Source of the DNA: Glandiceps talaboti
Taxonomy: Eukaryota > Hemichordata > Enteropneusta > Spengelidae
Reading direction: 5' to 3'
Length of the DNA stretch: 64,000 nucleotides
Assembly (NCBI RefSeq): GCF_964340395.1
Contig: NC_135554.1
Span: forward strand, 24,165,592 to 24,229,591
The position numbers and the translations under genes are program-made. Position 1 is the stretch's first letter. Each line of letters begins with the position of its first letter. The notes beneath the pieces are model-generated. The model searched no databases. It was not told where the DNA came from and saw only the letters and a program-made list of their open reading frames with translations. Positions 1 through 13,190 of this stretch are shown piece by piece.

Positions 1-657
1 CTCAAGTTTGCAACCATTTACATCACTTATAGGAAGCCGTTTCAAAAATTATAAAACTGGTGAGCACTCTCAGTGATCCAGAAGTGATGACCATTTCCTT
101 AACCTCAGACAAGAGACTTTTGAAATAATCTTTTTATGTTGTGAAGAAATCCTGAGGTCTAATAGACACTGTGTGATTCAATACTCATAGATAGGTAACA
201 TGTAGTGAAACAAACTATTGAAAGTGGATTACCCCTTTGGTATATTAAACAGAGACCTTTCTCACACTTTATGGTCACCTTATGGAGACCCTTACTACAC
301 TTGTACATAGGTATAAAAGGTAAAAAAACACAAAACACTGAAACTTTAACAACAGAAGTACGACAAAAGAATTTTTTGTAGCTATATGTAGATAAAAGAC
401 TGTAGATAATAATAGGATTACATTGGTTGAGCTAGTCTTGTTTATACACATTGTGTTGAGTCCACAGACATTTTAATGCTCTCTGAAGTGACATGATCCT
501 CCTTGAAAAAGTTTCAATGCCATCAAATGTAAGGTCTGTGTCATACACATACAAATAGGGCAACATTTAATGAGATATATACAAAAGATGAATAGAAATA
601 TATCACTTGAAATTGTTTAGACAATACATGAAATATAAAATATGCAGGTAAAGGAGC

Positions 658-790
658 AGTGTGTCTTCTGAAAAAAAAAATTGTTGTTGTGAGTCCAAAT
701 GATAAAAACTGTAAAACCACATTGTTGGGGATAGGGGAACACCAAATTTTGGTGGATCTAAAATAATTGCTGTGTGTCAGTGGCATGTCA
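658..790 (-). repeat. Dispersed repeat family A, copy 1
   Basis: Inverted copy of the family whose core reads CACCAAAATTTGGTGTTCCCC with a second block TTTTGACTCACAACAACAA. Copies are also at 7405, 52065 and 56034. Confidence 0.7.
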
Positions 791-1827
791 CATACAGGCT
801 AAAAAGGCAGTTAATATTTAGGAATATAACATAAAATTCTCACCCTTAGGAAAAAGACTGTGACAAAAGAGCACTTATAATTTTATATGAAACTACTGCA
901 TTTGTGTAAAATGTTGTCTTTCTGTTATTCAGTTATTGATAGATGTTGTGGAAAAATAACTTCACTTTTCAAAAGAACAAGGCGGCCACTCTAATTGCAT
1001 AGACATGTTATCATTCACCACAAAATTCACACTGCTGTAATTGCAGAATAGAGTCATCTATTCTTTATAGTTATCTTGAACAAGTCAGGAAATTTTCAGA
1101 AATTTGTGGAATTTTTGTGGTAATTCTTAAAACGTGGTCGGTAGGGTTTTTATATCAACAGTATAGAACGCCAAAGTGTCAGTAAGTAAACAAAAAAACA
1201 TTGGTTAACCAAGCCAGGGGATCATTACTGATAACAGCTGTACTCCTAACACCTGCTTAAATCTAGGTTATACTCATTATACTGTGTGTACACATCCACC
1301 GTTTCCAATTTGATAGACTTTTTAGAAAAAATACTGAAGCTCAAATAATGAAAATTAAATGTTTGTTTTTTTCCTTTTATCATGGAAACGGAAGGAGACG
1401 TTTCACACTTTGTTTGCTTCTACCTCCTGGGTTGAAAGTCAAGCAAGTATTTGAAATAAGGGAGAAGTCCCAGAGGAGAGAGTATTGTGAAAATTCACAA
1501 TTTAGAATTTGAAATTTTTTGTGAATGCTGTTTGCTTTGTTCTTTCACTGTCTATTATTGTGAATGTCAAACATACCCCACGGTACAATGTACTTATACA
1601 TGTAGTACCTTTGGTGGTATGACATTACAGCTGCAAATTTAGCTTTACCAGCCAAGCCATGAACCTTATAATACTGTAACATATACTATAACTGCTCTAC
1701 GTAGGACAATTTGTTATTAAAGTGTTGAACTAGAATGTACAGAAATGAATGACTTTTATATTCTGCAATACAGAACTGGACAGCATGGATTTCTGGCTAA
1801 TTTGATGCTTCTGTTGGTTGGCAGCCA

Positions 1828-2009
1828 CACGTACGTATATACGTACGTACGTACGTACGTATGTACGTACGTACGTACGTACGTACATACGTACATACAA
1901 TAATACATTCACACATAAGTCATACATACATACATATGATATGTATGTACGTATGTATGTACATACGTGCATGCATGCTTGTGTACGTACATGTGTGCCT
2001 GCATGCATG

Positions 2010-2050
<41 letters not shown>

Positions 2051-2055
2051 ACACA
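1828..2055. repeat. Compound (ACGT)n / (ACAT)n / (CA)n microsatellite
   Basis: Mostly alternating purine-pyrimidine: self-complementary GTAC/ACGT runs (1828-1905), mixed tetranucleotides, then (CA)n at 2010-2056. Open frames across it are artefacts. Confidence 0.95.
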
Positions 2056-3389
2056 CTGTATGGAAGAAATTAAAATGTTGTGTAAACACATGTACTTTAC
2101 CTTTACACTCAGTGCACTGACAAAAATCAATTTTAAAAGAGCTAGGGCACTGTACTGAATTGCATATTATTAGTCTCGTTCCACTGAAGCATAGAATTGT
2201 CAAGGTCTGTATGTGATGTACGTACTACACATTGATATCCACAATTAAGTACTTTATCCTTGACTATGTTTTAAAAATAATTTACTTGTCAAGACATAGT
2301 AATTATCATGTCCATGAGTCTAATCCCTGCATATCATCTTCTTGTACAATGTCATACTGACATTTATTATGGGCTCGGGGGGATACATGCCAACTAGAGG
2401 GTCAGAATAATAACGAGTCACTCCTTTGGTCATGCTTAGCTAAGTTTCAGTGTGTTTACCTGCTAAGCCATGTCAAGTTCTTATCACCCCTCTAGCCATA
2501 GGTATCCAATCACCCATGGATGTATTGAAGAGCTAAGACTTTAAACTTAAATGGGTACGTACTTCAACCTTTCAACATGATGCACATATCAATATGACTG
2601 ATCAACAGTCTTGTCTGATAGTTACTGCTACAGAAATCAAGCTATTGGCAAACTCAGACAACAAAAACAAGAACTATTGTTAGAACATGTGGATAAAAGC
2701 TATCCGTTGACATTGGTGAAATACACTCACAATGGGGTGGCATCTTGGATAGTAACTTTTTCCATATGTTGATTGGTATCATTTTCTGAGTGGAAATATT
2801 TCCACATTAAAATCTCTTGTCTATGTTAACTTATTAAACTGTGATGAGTAATGACTGGGTTTTGAACTTTGTTTGCAGTTGAGAAACTAGATTTAATTTC
2901 TGAATTTTCCTGCGCCAGTGAATATCATATTAGACCAATCTAATATGAGTCATGGCCAATCTAATATAACTTGTTGAAAAAAGCCTGCTCGTTGTGTGAA
3001 ACTAGTCAGAGATTCAAGCTATTTTTGCATTGAATTACTACTGGTATTAGACCAATCTACAATTTGTCACAATGTGATTTAGCTCAAGAGATTATTTTGA
3101 TGTGCACCACCACATATTCTTGAAACTGAAACTATCAAAAGACAATGAAAAGGTCATTATTTTTTGTCTCTCTGTAATGAATTTTCTACATCAATGACAA
3201 TCATGGAACCAATATCTTTATTTATTATCGTGATGATACTCAAGTACTTATCCAATTCGTACCATGATATGTTCTAAAATGAATCAATCAAAAGCTAATG
3301 AAGACACCAGTATTTTTGATTTCTCAATAATCAATCGTCTGCATCAGTGACAGCAAGTATTATCTTTTAAGGCAGCTGAATGCGTGATG

Positions 3390-3620
3390 GGGATGAATTT
3401 CAAATTTCTTGAAATCTCCAAACTTTGCCATGTGGAAGGTTGCTTCTGGTCTTTTGAAATAAGAAATGAAATGTAGGGTTTACTATCTTGCTTTCAAGGA
3501 AATCATCAGTCTTTTATTTTCCCATCGGAGTTGACACACCGTGACAGTATTCGGTGGCCATATTGGATTCTGAAATGACTTAATTTTGACATTCGTTTTC
3601 TTTTTACCAATTTGCTCATG
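3390..3620 (+). repeat. Dispersed repeat family F, copy 1
   Basis: Shares tccaaactttgc, cttgctttcaagg-type block, tcttttatt and GGCCATATTGGATTCTG with 29305-29520 in the same orientation. Confidence 0.65.
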
Positions 3621-4480
3621 ATAACAGAGGGAAAAATCCCCAAGTGAACAAAAATAGTTGAAGTTGTATGTAATCCACCTGTTTGCACAAGCTGAATATG
3701 GAAATTGAAGTTTATTTGTAAATTTGTTATTTTATCAGTCTATTCCTGTCTATCGTAAAAATTACAAAAAAAGATAAAATTACAAAAAATTGATATATTT
3801 ATATCTTGTCAAGAGGTGAGCAAATCCAGAAATGGTCTGAGGTCTGGGATAATATTTTTGTCAGACCACTCCTTTTTAATGGTCACTAGTTCGACAGACA
3901 GCTGAACAACAATAAAAAGGAAAGTATAGATAAATATACTGGAGCTTGAAAATTACTAGTGGCCATAAATTAATCCTGACACAAGTTAAAGCCTTAGTTT
4001 TTTTATTCAGAAGTTCCAAAAATTGCCTGAAATACAAAAACAAAAATTGGAACAGCTAGAATTTGCTAGCAAGACCAACGGATGTTTTTAATCTCTTGTT
4101 CGGGGCCGATCAGTTTTGAAATGGATCGATGCATGCATGCTCACACCTGTTGTCACTCAGCCTCAGGGCATTCCTGTGGTTTTACTTCCTATCTTAGTGT
4201 AGAAGTCATTGCCCACCTGACATCACCAATTAGTTTATTAATCACTATAAAACCAAGCACATGTACAGGTGTTACACAGGACAAGACAGTCAAGTGATGA
4301 CATATATGCTATAAATCATTGCAGTCATCAAAGTACTTCATACCATAACTTTTTACTACTCACACCCTTACCTGGGGCATATCGTGAAGCACATAAAAGG
4401 TAACTCTTAAGTAAATGAAAACACTTGAGGAGATACGTGTAGGACAGCACATGAGTATAGTATAGTCCATCATAGTTCAT

Positions 4481-4975
4481 TTAAAGGCCAGGGTTTCAAT
4501 CCCAGGTTCTCACATTAGTATAATCTTATCAGTGGAATCATAATGATTACATAGGATTTATAGTCTTTCAAGTTCTGGATCAACTTTTTGGATTAACTCT
4601 GTCAACAACTATGTTTCATATCTATTAATCTTAATCTAAACCCAGGATCTTTAAAGGGCTATGTTTCAATCCCAGGTCATCTCATTAGTGTCATCTTTAA
4701 TATTAGGATTACCTTGGATCATTCTTTTGTTCTAAACTTGTTCTATAGCTTTATAAGACAACTGTTTTTCACACTTAAATTTTACTCCTAATCTGAATCG
4801 GGCTTTTAAAGGGTTATGCTTCAATCCCAGGTTCTCACATTAGTGTTATCATATCAGTGGAGCCGTAAGGATTACATAGGATCATTCTTTTGTACAACCG
4901 TTATTTTTCTATAGCCCTGCAAGAAAAAATTTTCGTTCTTGAATTATAATCCTAACCCAAACTGGGCTTTTTAAA
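4481..4975 (+). repeat. Three-unit tandem array (~160-bp units)
   Basis: Units share TTTCAATCCCAGGTTCTCAC, attagtgt and ggatcattcttttgt blocks. Starts near 4481, 4649 and 4804. Confidence 0.75.
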
Positions 4976-7404
4976 GGTCTGTGAGTCCATATATCACTTG
5001 TAAAAAAAATCCACATTGCTCTGGTTGTGTCTGTGTCAGTGACACAGATACATTTATTAGCATGTAGAACTATTTTGCTAGAGCAGATATGTGTGTGGAT
5101 TTGTATATTATTTTCACCCGTTATTCATATATTCGTAGGAATATTTATTTAGTAATTAATACCATTAATTATCTACAAGTGTTAGGTTATCTAAACAGGT
5201 AATGTTGAGCCCTTTTGGATGTCAAAATACTGTAATTTAGCTTACATTAATATTTTGAACATCGATTCCATGAAAATATTTAGCTCTACCGCTGCTTGAT
5301 ATTATGAAAATAATTGACAGTGTACTCTACTCAGTATCCTGATATCTCGTTATCGGAAAAACTACACAGTCCTGCTGTCAGCAAAAATTCAAAATTCCTT
5401 CAAACAAAATACACCTTTAGGCTACTATGTTGAGTTCTACAAACAACTGAGGGGGAAATTTGCAACTCCAGGGAATAAAGACATTTTGATAAACTTTGAG
5501 TTCTGGAGAGTCATTTCATGATTTTTACGTGTACATGTTTGATTACCGAGGAACACTTATAGTTGAAACTTGTTCAGTGTGACCTGTGTATTTACCTGAA
5601 CTTTTTATATAATTGTTCTCACTGTCGAAGTTAGTTTACTGACTCATGTCTGTAGTGGGTGACCAACCCCTCCTTAAGTTTTTATTTACTGGTTCAGAGG
5701 AAGTAAAGTCTGCTGAGGTGAGGTTATTGCCATTGTCTGGTTTGTATATGATATGTCGTACTGGCTCATAATGGTTAATGAGTAACATCGGACGTTGTCT
5801 GTGAAAAGGTTCATGTCTTCAATGTTGCATTCAAATCGTGTACCTTTGTCCTGAGATCACAGCAGTGAAACTATTGTCATATATTTCTTTTCTGTCTGTT
5901 CTGTTTTTTATTTTGCCATTGTTTGCAAGAAATGCACCATGCATACTTGCATTTATGGGGCAGGTACAAAGTACAGTAGTGTAGAAAAAGAGCCCCAACA
6001 AACTGAGAAATGAAAAAAAGTAAAGGAGAAGAAAGATTTTTCTTTAAGTTTGACAAAACTGAATGTTCAGTAAAGTATTCAGATTAAATCTTCTTTGTAC
6101 ATATAGATATTCCGATGAATGTCTTGTCTCAGAAGACAACAACATCTGTGCTTGTGTGACGCATGTAGCTATTCTTTCTATTGTGTGCTGCTGCCTGGCA
6201 TGACAACATATCATACAATTATTGTCATGGCAAATCAAATACAACAGAAACTGGCCAGGTATTTTGTCTCAATATGACCACAGAACTTCTGGGTCTGAAT
6301 TCTTTGCACACTCAGACTTTTATTTTTCAAACCTTGTGAATATTCACTATCAGGATGGAGTTGGCATTGATCAGAACTTAGGTAGAAAAGAAGTATGAGA
6401 TTTGCAACACAAGTTTATTGTTGACTGTTTCTAAATTGTAACTGCATTACGTTTTAAGGGGAAGTATAACTTGCAAGTCTCATATGTTTTAACGATAAGA
6501 GAGAAACTAGACTATTACTGATACTATTACTGACAGCCTCCATTACCTTATTTCCCTCTTGTTGTCGTGGTAACACAAACAATGACGCAAGAATTAGTTG
6601 AATTCAGTGTTTCCATTTACATTATAGTATGTGGAAAATTTGTTCTTTAATTGATCAATGTATAGTAATTGAACATTTAGGTGAAGTAATTAAGTATTTA
6701 ATGGTAATGTATTAGTGTCTGGACATTGAGAAATATCGCTAAGTGAAACACAATATATTAGGAGCCTCCAGATGTAGGTATAATGACAGTTAGTCACGAG
6801 ATGCAATGCACTTCAACATAGCGTCTGCTTAAAACAAGAATACAGCACAACACTGGTAATCTAGCCTACGGTTTACTAAGATAGACGCAAACTAAATCTA
6901 TTTTTCTTCAATGTGGTAGATTACGTGAGGGGGTGATATATATAGTGGTGATCCTCAGTTGTGCGATTCTAATCAACCTGTGAGCAACATGGTGTAAATA
7001 TTGGAAGTCCCAAAACAGCACTGCAAGTTCATGAAACTCTAAATAAACTAGTTTTTAGAGAAGCCTTGCTGTTGAGACTATAAAAGTATAAATAATTATT
7101 AAAACCACAGACAAGTAAGTACTTGTCTGTGTTAAAACCAATGTCCTTTCAATAGCTTATCACTGTTTTATCAACATGTTGCGACAATACAATAATTTTA
7201 GTTTGTGTCTTGTTCAGAAAACCGAAGGCTCTGTTCTACCAGCGTAATAATATGGTGTTTCACTGATGTGATACAATATATTTTACACCAGCACAGACAA
7301 CTTCAAATCTGAAATAGATAATTACAGAGGTGCCTGCACATTGGCAGTAATTGCCCTCTTAAAGCCAATTTGACGCAGAACTGGTGGCATGCAATTTCTA
7401 GTGA

Positions 7405-7520
7405 CACACCAAAATTTGGTGTTCCCCTATCTCTTACTGTGTGGTGACTCACAAGAAATGCCAGTTTTTATCATTTTGACTCACAACAACAAACTTAGGC
7501 TATCATTAGAGGGCACAATG
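7405..7520 (+). repeat. Dispersed repeat family A, copy 2
   Basis: Runs from gtgacacaccaaaatttggt to ctatcattagagggcac. Nearly collinear with the copy at 56034; the CACCAAAATTTGGTG core is palindromic. Confidence 0.8.
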
Positions 7521-7708
7521 CTGCACAGTATGAATGCAGAAGCAGACATTGTCAAGTAATCACACTTGACAACTGAAACCATTAAAACCATCAAGGCAGC
7601 ATGTAATCATAATAACAGAAACCGTTTCTTTATACTGCAATAGTTGATGCTTTAATATCACTTGTTGATGTGATTAGGTAAGAAGGATCCTGCTGTGTGT
7701 GTGGTGCC

Positions 7709-7975
7709 TTTCCAAAATTTACCGTGGTCGCGTTCTCTACTTCCTGTCTGTGCACCTTGGGGGTATACATGGTATAGGTTACCCGGTTAATCATAGCACA
7801 TTGCTGCTTTCCTACCATGTCTGAACAATGCAAAACACATCCCTGATTTACAGAATACCAAGGGACAAAGCTCTTAAGAAGCAGTAGTACTAGTAGTGGC
7901 GGTGATGATGATACCCCCAATTTGAGCGAGGGCGCTCAGTATTGTCAATTTCCTGTTTGCAGTCTGCCAGGAATG
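7709..7975 (-). repeat. Dispersed repeat family B, copy 1
   Basis: About 260 bp, inverted relative to the copy at 38668. Shared blocks include ACCTTGGGGGTATACATGGT, GGGACAAAGCTCTTA and TCAATTTCCTGTTTGCAGTC. Confidence 0.85.
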
Positions 7976-8277
7976 GCCTATTGTTACTGTTTGAGTTAAA
8001 ATGTGTCTCTCTTTATAAATGTGAAAAACAGCACGTCCCATTAGTCAAATGCCACGTCAACCCTGTTTCCACTTTTAGTTTGAAAGACACGTACTACAAA
8101 TCAATTTATTTCTTGTTGTCAGAGTTGAGCTTCCAACATCTTGAAAGCATCATAATAACAAATGGAGTCATTACATTTGTTGTCAAAAGAAATTGTCTTT
8201 TGCAAAACTGACAACTCCCAAACTACTGGGTATTCCCTAATACTTCCTTCATTCAGTCAACGGAAATAGGAGTGACT

Positions 8278-8550
8278 TAAGGGGCCTTGTCACCAGAAGT
8301 CTGTAGACAATTAGTAACAAAACCCCTTAGGTCACAAGTATTTTGCAACTGAATAAAAAAAAATGCTGGGAATAATATAATTATACCTCCCAAAACATAA
8401 TTTATGAAAATTTGGGGAAAATAACGGCAATCGTTTGGAAGATTTTGATTCCTATTTTGAGCACTGCAGAAGACATGAGTTGCTGTGATGTAGCATGACC
8501 ACAGGTATATAGCCCATATTTTCAGTTCAAAGACAATAACTTGGCTTGTG
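8278..8550 (+). repeat. Dispersed repeat family C, copy 1
   Basis: Begins aaggggccttgtcac; shared blocks CCTTAGGTCACAAGTATTTT and GGGAATAATATAATTATACC with diverged copies at 25690 and (inverted) 55060. Confidence 0.75.
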
Positions 8551-8859
8551 TACAGTATAATATAGCGTTTATTTGATACTTGATGGGGATTTTTCTGTGT
8601 ATCTGGAAGAGAAGACGATTTCATGATATGATGACATCATTTTGATATGCAAATTAGATCTATAATTTTTTTCATTCAAAAATCTGAAAGTCTAAAATAC
8701 TAGACAGATTGTTTGATAGTTAAATGTGATGTTCGTTATGATATCTTAATTGATTGGTTTCTATTGTGCAATTTAAAGGTGAAAGTGTGATTTTAGTTAA
8801 AAACTACTAGTAGAACATTAGTTTGAGTTTAAATTAGTTGTGTCATAATGCCTTTGGCA

Positions 8860-9390
8860 ATAAATTTATAATGAACTAGATAATGTCAAACCTTTGGAAA
8901 TCAATAAAGTTGTCAATCGTTATCTATTTATTTACTTGTCAAAACATTGGAAGTAAAGTTCAAAGACATTGCTATTGACATTAGCAATATTTTTATAATG
9001 AACTAAATAATATGAAAACCTGGAAATCAATAAAGTTGTAAATCTTCTGTTGAAAGTCATAATGAGTGATATATATTTATTTACTTGTCAAAACATCACT
9101 GTTGACAGTAGCAATGTTTTTATAATGAACTAGATAATATGAAAACTTTGAAATCAATAAAGTTGTAAATCTTCCGTTAAAAGTCATAATGAGTGGTATA
9201 CATTTATTTACTTGTCAAACCATTAGAAGTAAAGTTCAAAGACGTTGCTGTTGACATTAGCAATATTTTTATTATGAACTAGATAATATGAATCTATAAA
9301 TATAAATCTTCCATTTAAAGTCTTAACAAATGCTCTATATTTATTTACTTGTCAAAACATTGAAACTAAGGTTTATAGACATTACAGAGA
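8860..9390 (+). repeat. Four-unit imperfect tandem array (~110-150-bp units)
   Basis: Each unit has ATAATGAACTAGATAAT, GAAATCAATAAAGTTGT, TTTATTTACTTGTCAAA and, in most, a gttgacattagcaat block; the last unit is most diverged. Confidence 0.8.
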
Positions 9391-9535
9391 CTAAAGATTC
9401 ATTGCCAGGAGACAGAAGTAGACTAGTGAGAAGACATGTTTCCCTCATTGTCGCAAACCATGGCCTCTTTTATGGCACTGTCCATTACGTGCCCCTAACT
9501 TGATTTGATAATAAAATTTGTGATATTAAAAGTGA

Positions 9536-9863
9536 CACAAGCTGAGTTTGTAAACATTTTACCCACGTGAAAATATTTACATAAAACCTTGATTCTAGTA
9601 TAATATTAATATCGTTGCATACCTTTATGACATTACGATTGCCTTCTGGTTTTGTTAGAACTGTGGATTATGTAGTATGGATTTTCCTTGACATTTCTTG
9701 ATATGTGTAAAAATTATGTCATCAGATAATTTATATGTTGTATCTTAATATCCGGTTTGAGTTCAGTCACGTACAAATGCTTTAGTAAGTTAGTAGAATA
9801 CTACAAGTGACTTTTAAATACACAGCATAAATCTCATCCAAAAATGTATAAGCTCAGCTTGTG
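9536..9863 (+). mobile_element. MITE-like element E, copy 1
   Basis: About 330 bp bounded by short inverted repeats CACAAGCTGAG / CTCAGCTTGTG. Reverse-complement copy at 16611-16935. Non-coding; small DNA-transposon derivative is the likely nature, but no target duplication was confirmed. Confidence 0.7.
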
Positions 9864-11583
9864 CCCCAAGTTATGTTGAAATTCTATGTTGCAATAATAG
9901 GAGTGAGATGTACGAATCAAAGACAACCTCTCATCAGTCACTGCTTCCCAAGTCTGCATTATTCAGGGATGCTGCAGGCCATAATTTATTGTAGCACTGA
10001 AATAAAAGCTATCAATTTGGTGTGAGAAGCTTGAAAACAGCGTTGTTTTCATGCTTCATTTGGTTTGGTTAAATTGAGCTAGCTGTTGCCAATTAAGTTG
10101 CGCTGTGTGGGTTCAATCACCATGTTTTCTGATATGTTGTACCCAAAGGTGAACATGTGATGACATTGCACTATAAATCTGTCAAGCAAGGTTAAGAGTT
10201 TACTGTCTGGAAGATAAAATTGCCACTAGAATTCCTGACTTTGGATAATGGTGGCATTTTTTGAATAATGTTATGAATTTCAGCAAAAGTAATATTTTTG
10301 TCAATCTGTCAGTCAGAAAAGGTATTCTTGCAAGAATATCATTTTGGTCTTTTTTGCAATGAGTACACCACAAAAGTGTGTTTCAAGAAATATCTTCATC
10401 CATTACTGCTGTGTAAAATTTCGGATATCTCCAACATATACCCATATTCTAATAAAAATATCAGTGAATTATGTTTTGAAAATATGTTTTAATCAATTTC
10501 ACACAACTGCAAATATAAAATCTTATGAAAGCTTTCGACAAGGACCTCTATCCTTGTGCAATGAATTATGTGTGTGAATAAATAAATAAAAATAATATTT
10601 GTTAGGACAGCACTAACTCCATAACTGCACCACTCCATAAAAATATTGTACTGTAGTATATAGCATTGCCTGTATCTCCAACTTAACCATATTCTATTTT
10701 TTTTTTAAATGATGTGTATGCACAATTAAACACTACTCCATAACAGTACAGTATAACATTGCCTGTATCTCCAACTTAATCATATTTTGATTTCAAAAAA
10801 ATGCGTGTGCACCCACTAGTAAATAAAAATATTTGTGTGTGCACCCACTAGTAAATAAAAATATTTGTTATAACAGCACTACTCCATAACAGTAGTATAA
10901 AAATAAATTGCCTGCTGCTTGCACTATTTCCAACTTTAACCATATTCTCAAGGATTGATCCTGACTATTTATAACATTATAATTCTCAATAATGCAGCGT
11001 AAAAATTGACTATATTTGAAAATTAACCATTTTCTAACCTTAAAACAAGTTAATGGTGTGTGTAAAAGAAAACACAAAGTAGTGTGATTGGTAGGAAATT
11101 GTAATCAAGGTTGACCTGGTTCTCTTGAAAAAAGTTCAAACATGAAAAGTTCAGAAAGACCCCATGATATTTAAATGAATGGAAATCATTCCCTAAGGTG
11201 TAGTCCACACCAGTAATGCATTAGTGCCTCAGTTCTTATGCACTTATTGATTTGTACATTAAATGATGCTCACTTCAAAGACTACGGATGTGCTATTATT
11301 ACTTCCCTGGAAAAATCTAACCATGAAATCATTCCTAATAGATGGATTTATTGAAAAATGTCTTACTATAAAATGTTTCCCATTTGTGTGTTTTAGTGAG
11401 GATATATTTTAGATCAATAAAAAGTTCCATAGCCATTTTGCAGAATGGTTATTTTTATGCTGTGATGTATGCATAGACACATTTGGTTTTCAATTATGAA
11501 ATCTTTCTCTGCAACGAACTCCTTGTTAATACATCCATAACACCAAAGTGAAGTGTTTTCTGTATGTACCACAATCGTTTATA

Positions 11584-11706
11584 GCATCCATATCAAGTGT
11601 AAAAGTATACTGTTTCATTTGCTAATTGACCACATTACAAAGGCCACATGCTAGGCTTGCAAATAAACCAATTGAAATAGTATACTTTTACACTTGATAT
11701 GAATGC
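11584..11706. repeat. Small fold-back element, 28-bp arms
   Basis: Arms 11584-11611 and about 11679-11706 are complementary with one mismatch (CATATCAAGTGTAAAAGTAT). Loop of about 67 bp. MITE-like. Confidence 0.75.
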
Positions 11707-12727
11707 AAATGGCCTGAGTGTAGCACACAGAGAAAGTGCTTTACTTCAGTGTTACCTGCAAACTAAAACGTTTGTATAAAATCACTATGTCAGCAGGTAT
11801 ATGCATACAGTTCCTCTTTGTCTTATGAAATGTCATACAGTTCCACAACTATCAATTAAACTTGAAATGATACACCAAGTACCATACCATTGCTTTGGTT
11901 TTGATTTAAGCTTTCGAAAACACATATTTGATAGCATTTACTTGATGTTGAAATTGTTTTTGTGGTTTTTAATTAATATAAGATAAAAAAAACAAAACTT
12001 ATTACAGCAAGTAGCATGTACTTAAAAGTTAAATTACAATGTAACCGACCAAAAATGTTCATCAACTTAGTACTAGATCAAATGATTTACAAAGGTTATA
12101 ACACACTAGCAGTTCAAAGTTTTTAGCATTGAGCTTTCTATCTTTCTTGATCAATGCAACGATTCTCATCAGAATGACAAATTCCATACAGCTTACCACT
12201 AGGTGGCCTATTATGTAAAAGTAGTACTTGAAGCGTATGTGGTTTTGTGATTTCAAATTAGTTTGTACCTCTGGATATAGTTGTGTTATTTGATGCTGAA
12301 CTCCTCATGACATGGAATAAACTAGAAGCTATTTTTGTACAAAAAGTATAGTACAGGAAATTGCCAATGTAAGACTAAATGGAAATGAAGCACAGTGCAG
12401 TATAGGGAAACATTTTTTTTTGTAGTTTTTCTAATGTAATTCTGTGGTAAATTTAACTCTACCTTATAGTTCCAAGTATAGGTAGTCATTAAATACCAAT
12501 AATGCTAAGAGTACTCTCATGTACCATTATATATTTATAGTTTAAACATTTAAAAATTGTAAGAAAGTATTATTTCTTTGTGTTTTATATATTGATTTCA
12601 AATGTACTATAAATAAATTACAAGATCACTGTGATGGAAGTCACTGACAACACCACAGTGTGGATGTATAGCGAGTTGAGTTTTCAAGTTTATTCTATTG
12701 TAAGAGCCAAATATCATACTTTAAATT

Positions 12728-13190
12728 TTAGCAAGAGTTTCCAGAGTTTGAGAGTTCTATGAAAAAAGTTTTAGCATTCCTATAGAGTATCATAGTTGTC
12801 ACAGAGTTATAGAATATCTATGAAGGGAGTTTTAGAGCTTCCATAGAGAGCTTTAAAATTTCTGTGAAGGTTGTTGTAGAGTTTTCATAGAGAATTTTAG
12901 AATTTCTATAATGTGGGTATTAGTTTAAGAGTTTTCTAAGAGTTTTTGAGTTTCCATAGAGTTTCTATGAAGGGTGGGTTAGAGTTTTCATAGAGTTTCT
13001 ATGAAGGGAGTTTTAGAATTTCCACAGTTTTAGAATTTTATAAAAATGAGTTTTAACAGTTCTATATAGAATTTCAGAGTTTCTAGTTTCAGAGTTTCCA
13101 TAGGTTTAGAGTTTCCTTAGACAGTTTCCACTGTAAGTATTAAAGTTGGTCTATAGTTTTAACATTTTCATTGAGAGTTTTTGAACGTCC
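12728..13190 (+). repeat. Degenerate short-period repeat (gagtttccataga)
   Basis: Dozens of variants of TTTAGAGTTTCCATAGAG, decayed minisatellite without long open frame. Confidence 0.65.
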
